A stretch of DNA of 64,000 nucleotides from Chloroflexota bacterium (GTDB lineage: Bacteria; Chloroflexota; UBA11872): contig JAJDVX010000022.1 of assembly GCA_022825895.1 (NCBI GenBank), forward strand, positions 124,001-188,000, read 5' to 3'. The notes beneath the pieces are model-generated. The model saw only the letters and a program-made list of their open reading frames with translations. It was not told the DNA's origin and made no database searches. The position numbers and the translations under genes were made by a program. Below are positions 60,367 through 64,000 of the stretch, piece after piece; positions within the stretch are counted from its first letter, which is position 1, and each line of letters starts with the position of its first letter.

Positions 60367-61676
60367 AGGCGAATGGTCTTCCAGCGGCCGGAGGTGAAGC
60401 GGACGAGGGAGGCGATGGCGATGGTGACGTAGTTGACGCCGGCGCCGATCCACATGCCGGTGAGGCCGAAGCCGAGGACGAGGCCCAGGCCGAGGGCCAG
60501 GGGGACGCGGATGATCCAGAGGGCCAGCAGGGAGATCAGGAGCATGGCGCGGGTGTCGCCGGCGCCGCGGAGGGCGCCGGGCATGGTGGTGGCGACGCCC
60601 ACGAGCGGCATGAAGAGGGCGACGGTGCGCACGGGGAGTTCAGCGGCGTCGAGCACGGCGGGGTCGGTGGTGAAGGTGGATAGGAGGGCGCGCGGAAAGA
60701 GGAACATGAGCACGCCGACGGCGGTGGACACCAGGGTGGCGCCGATGGCGGCCTCGCGGCCATAGCGGTAGGCCAGTTGCGGATCGCGGGCGCCGAGGCT
60801 CTGGCCGACGGCGGTGGAGGCGGCGATGCCGAGGCCCAGTGACGGCATGTAGGCGAGCGAAATGATGGGGCCGACGACGTTCTGGGCGGCGAAGGAGACG
60901 GTGCCCAACTGCAGCCCGATGATGCTGAAGGCCATGATGCCGCCGACGGAGATGAACATCTCGCCGACGGCGGGGCCGGAGACCTTCATCAGGCGGCGTT
61001 GCATGATCCAGTCGGGGCGGTAGGAACCGAATGCCCCGGCGCGGTGGCGTGAGCGGTAGATGGTTGCGAGCATGAACACGGCGGTGGCCAGGCGCGCGAC
61101 GCCCATGGCCACGGCGATGCCGAGCAGGCCGAAGCCGGCGTTCACCAGGAGCAGGCCGATCACCAGGTCGACGGCGGCCATGAGCACGGAGCCGAGCATG
61201 GGGGTGCGGGTGTCGCCGACGCCGCGCTGGACGGCGCCGACCATGACCACCACGGTCTGCAAGGGGGCGCTGAGGGCGCTGATGGCCAGGTATGGGGCGG
61301 CCATGGCGACGATGTCCTCGGAGCCGCCGACCAGGCGCAGGATCGGGTCGGCCAGGAAGACCAGGACGAAGACGGAGATGAAGGAGGCGGCGACGGCGGT
61401 GAGCATGCCCTGGCGGCCGGCGGTGTGGGCGGTGTCGAGGTCGCGGGCGCCGTAGGAGCGGGCGACGAGGGCGAGGGCGCCGATGCTCATGCCGAAGAAC
61501 AGCGAGAAGGTGAAGAACATGAGGAAGTTGGAGATGCCGGCGGCGGCCAGGGCCTCGGCGCCGAGGCGGCCGGCGAGCGCCGTGTTGATCATGAACAGGG
61601 CGCTCTGCATCAGGTTTTCGAGCATGGCGGGCCAGCCGAGGGTGAAGAGGCGGCGGCGGATCTGGGGGAGGGTCAA
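60363..61676 (-). CDS. MATE family efflux transporter
   Basis: LFTLGWPAMLENLMQSALFMINTALAGRLGAEALAAAGISNFL, MLGSVLMAAVDLVIGLLLV, GLGIAASTAVGQSLGARDP. Start uncertain (TTG at 61676 chosen). Confidence 0.88.
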   Translation of the reverse strand: MTLPQIRRRLFTLGWPAMLENLMQSALFMINTALAGRLGAEALAAAGISNFLMFFTFSLFFGMSIGALALVARSYGARDLDTAHTAGRQGMLTAVAASFISVFVLVFLADPILRLVGGSEDIVAMAAPYLAISALSAPLQTVVVMVGAVQRGVGDTRTPMLGSVLMAAVDLVIGLLLVNAGFGLLGIAVAMGVARLATAVFMLATIYRSRHRAGAFGSYRPDWIMQRRLMKVSGPAVGEMFISVGGIMAFSIIGLQLGTVSFAAQNVVGPIISLAYMPSLGLGIAASTAVGQSLGARDPQLAYRYGREAAIGATLVSTAVGVLMFLFPRALLSTFTTDPAVLDAAELPVRTVALFMPLVGVATTMPGALRGAGDTRAMLLISLLALWIIRVPLALGLGLVLGFGLTGMWIGAGVNYVTIAIASLVRFTSGRWKTIRL

Positions 61677-61824
61677 CTCGGGCTGGCCCCTGACGGGGGA
61701 CGATGCGACCGCGCGTGCGGACGGCAACCGGCTGCTCCCGTGCTTTGAGGTGGTGAAGGCGACCCATGCGGATTCTACGGCGGGGTGAGGAATGGGGCGG
61801 GGAAATGGGGGGCTCGCGCGCAAT

Positions 61825-61848
61825 AAGAGTTTCTTCCAAGAAACTCTT
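61825..61848. repeat. perfect inverted repeat AAGAGTTTCTT-CC-AAGAAACTCTT
   Basis: Read directly; AT-rich palindrome in a very G-rich context upstream of the MATE gene. Confidence 0.85.
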
Positions 61849-62168
61849 GAGGCGGCGCGGGGTGTGTTGGGGAAGGAGCGAGGGGGGAGTCGGAGGTTGG
61901 GAGCAGTTGGTCTGGTTGGGTGGCCAGGGGTGTGGTTCGACAGGCTCACCAGGGACGCCAGGTGAGGTTTGGTGGGTGGTTGCTGCTGGGTCCCCGCCCC
62001 GGATCGCGTCCCCTGGATCATGTCCAGGGCAGGCAGGGGCAGGCTCTCCGCGGGGATGACGGATTGGTTGCTGCTGCTTTGGCGAGGGTACGCGCGGCGG
62101 GCAGGGGGAGGGGGCGGGGCCGCGGGCGGGCGGCTGGCGGCGGACTTTGGTTTGGGGGTGAAGGGGGG

Positions 62169-62211
62169 AACTGTCTCCGGCTGGCCGGAGACAGTTTGGG
62201 CGGATTTTTTT
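62169..62211 (+). terminator. strong hairpin plus T-run, possible rho-independent terminator
   Basis: AACTGTCTCCGG-CTGG-CCGGAGACAGTT (12-bp perfect stem) followed within ~8 nt by TTTTTTT. No clear upstream + strand gene. Confidence 0.5.
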
Positions 62212-62353
62212 GGCGGGTGGGGGTGTTGGAGAAGGGGAGAGGGTAGAGGGCAGAGGAGTGAGTGGGGGGAAAGGAGGTTGGGAGCATTTGGTCTGGCTGG
62301 GTTGCCAGGGGTGGCCTGGGTGCGCCGGGATTGCGCATGGTGCTGGGTCCCCG

Positions 62354-62372
62354 CCCCGGATCGCGTCCGGGG
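62354..62372. repeat. CCCCGGA-TCGCG-TCCGGGG REP-like hairpin
   Basis: Same core at 19871-19889 (CCCCGGATCGAGTCCGGGG) and a variant at ~61997-62020. Confidence 0.75.
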
Positions 62373-62721
62373 CAGGCTCTGCACGGGGATGACGGGTGGA
62401 GGAAGGGGCGAGGGCGGAAGGGGAAGGCGAGGAGTGAGCGTAGAGAAGTGAGAAGCGAGAGGCGGAAGGGACGGGAAGGAGAGAGCTGAGAGCAGTGAGA
62501 GGGGCAGGAAGGGGCGAGGGCAGGGACGTGAGATCGGAAGGGGACGGGCAGCGATGGGGAGAGGTTCAGGACGACGGCGAGCAGGGTGGCGAGGGGTGGG
62601 GGGAGCGGGAACGGGGCGGCGGCGAGGGGCATTGGGGGTGGGGCGGTATGTCTTACTCAGATAGAGTACGGCGTGGTACCGTGGAAGTCAAGGGCATGCG
62701 TGGGGACGGGTGGTGGGGGCT

Positions 62722-62780
62722 GGTGATGGGTGGTGGTGATGGGTGGCGGTGATGGGTGGTGGTGATGCGTGGTGGTGATG
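62722..62780. repeat. 13-bp tandem repeat GGTGATGGGTGGT, ~4.5 units
   Basis: Units at 62722, 62735, 62748, 62761 and partial at 62774, with one-base variants. Confidence 0.9.
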
Positions 62781-63076
62781 GTTCGACTCGGTCCTTCGTG
62801 GAGTCCGGCCCGGCTGACCACGAACGGTTGAGGGCGGAGGTTGGGAGCAGTTGGTCTGGCTGGCTTGGCGGGGGATTGAGAGGCATCGAGCGCCTGGGGT
62901 GCTGGAAGCCAGGGGGCCTGGGGAAGGAGTGAGCTGAGAGTAGTGAGAAGTGAGAGACGAGGGGGACATGGGGAAGCGATCGGAGCCGGCGTCGCACGAC
63001 TTGGGGTGGGGGCGGCTGAGAGGGCGGGGGCTTGGGGAAGGAGTGAGCTGAGAGCACCTGTGTTGGGTGTCAAGGG

Positions 63077-64000
<924 letters not shown>

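Noticed and set aside
61680-62384. N-terminal extension of the MATE ORF
   Set aside because: Proline-rich translation of the repetitive G-rich intergenic region; not protein-like.
62722-62780. Possible CRISPR array
   Set aside because: Units are only 13 bp and contiguous with no spacers; a simple tandem repeat.

Overview
High-GC bacterial chromosomal window, probably from an uncultured Chloroflexota. That assignment is inferred from gene content: a DUF2298/Chlor_Arch_YYY gene next to an Agl23-like gene, several phytanoyl-CoA dioxygenases and many small-molecule catabolic oxidoreductases. No taxonomic marker was searched. About 50 genes can be supported, mostly metabolic: SDR, DegT aminotransferase, PurE, isocitrate dehydrogenase, 3-HIBADH-type dehydrogenases, HpcH/HpaI aldolase, nucleoside phosphorylase, KatG, PhyH dioxygenases, Gfo/Idh/MocA, RfbB, aldo/keto reductase, sulfite-oxidase-like molybdoenzyme, DipZ/CcdA-like redox pair, DapA-like lyase, PolX and ComB. 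There are two tRNAs, Arg(GCG) and Cys(GCA). The strongest accessory signal is a ~2 kb island at ~22.44-24.45 kb. It carries a MerR-HTH/DUF433 + DUF5615 PIN-like toxin-antitoxin-type pair and is bounded by an ungapped ~416-bp direct repeat (about 93% identical by hand count). One repeat copy is a truncated Gfo/Idh/MocA pseudogene and the other is the 3' end of the intact gene. Other notable items are a translationally coupled DUF2298-Agl23-FAD oxidoreductase operon, a wHTH-DnaQ-GIY-YIG fusion, an orphan zinc-ribbon mini-protein, a tandem Cache protein, perfect palindromic repeats, a ~1.2 kb strand-asymmetric G/purine-rich repeat region, and an IS110-family transposase with one in-frame stop at the right edge. 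No CRISPR array or rRNA was seen. All family calls come from reading translations without database searches.
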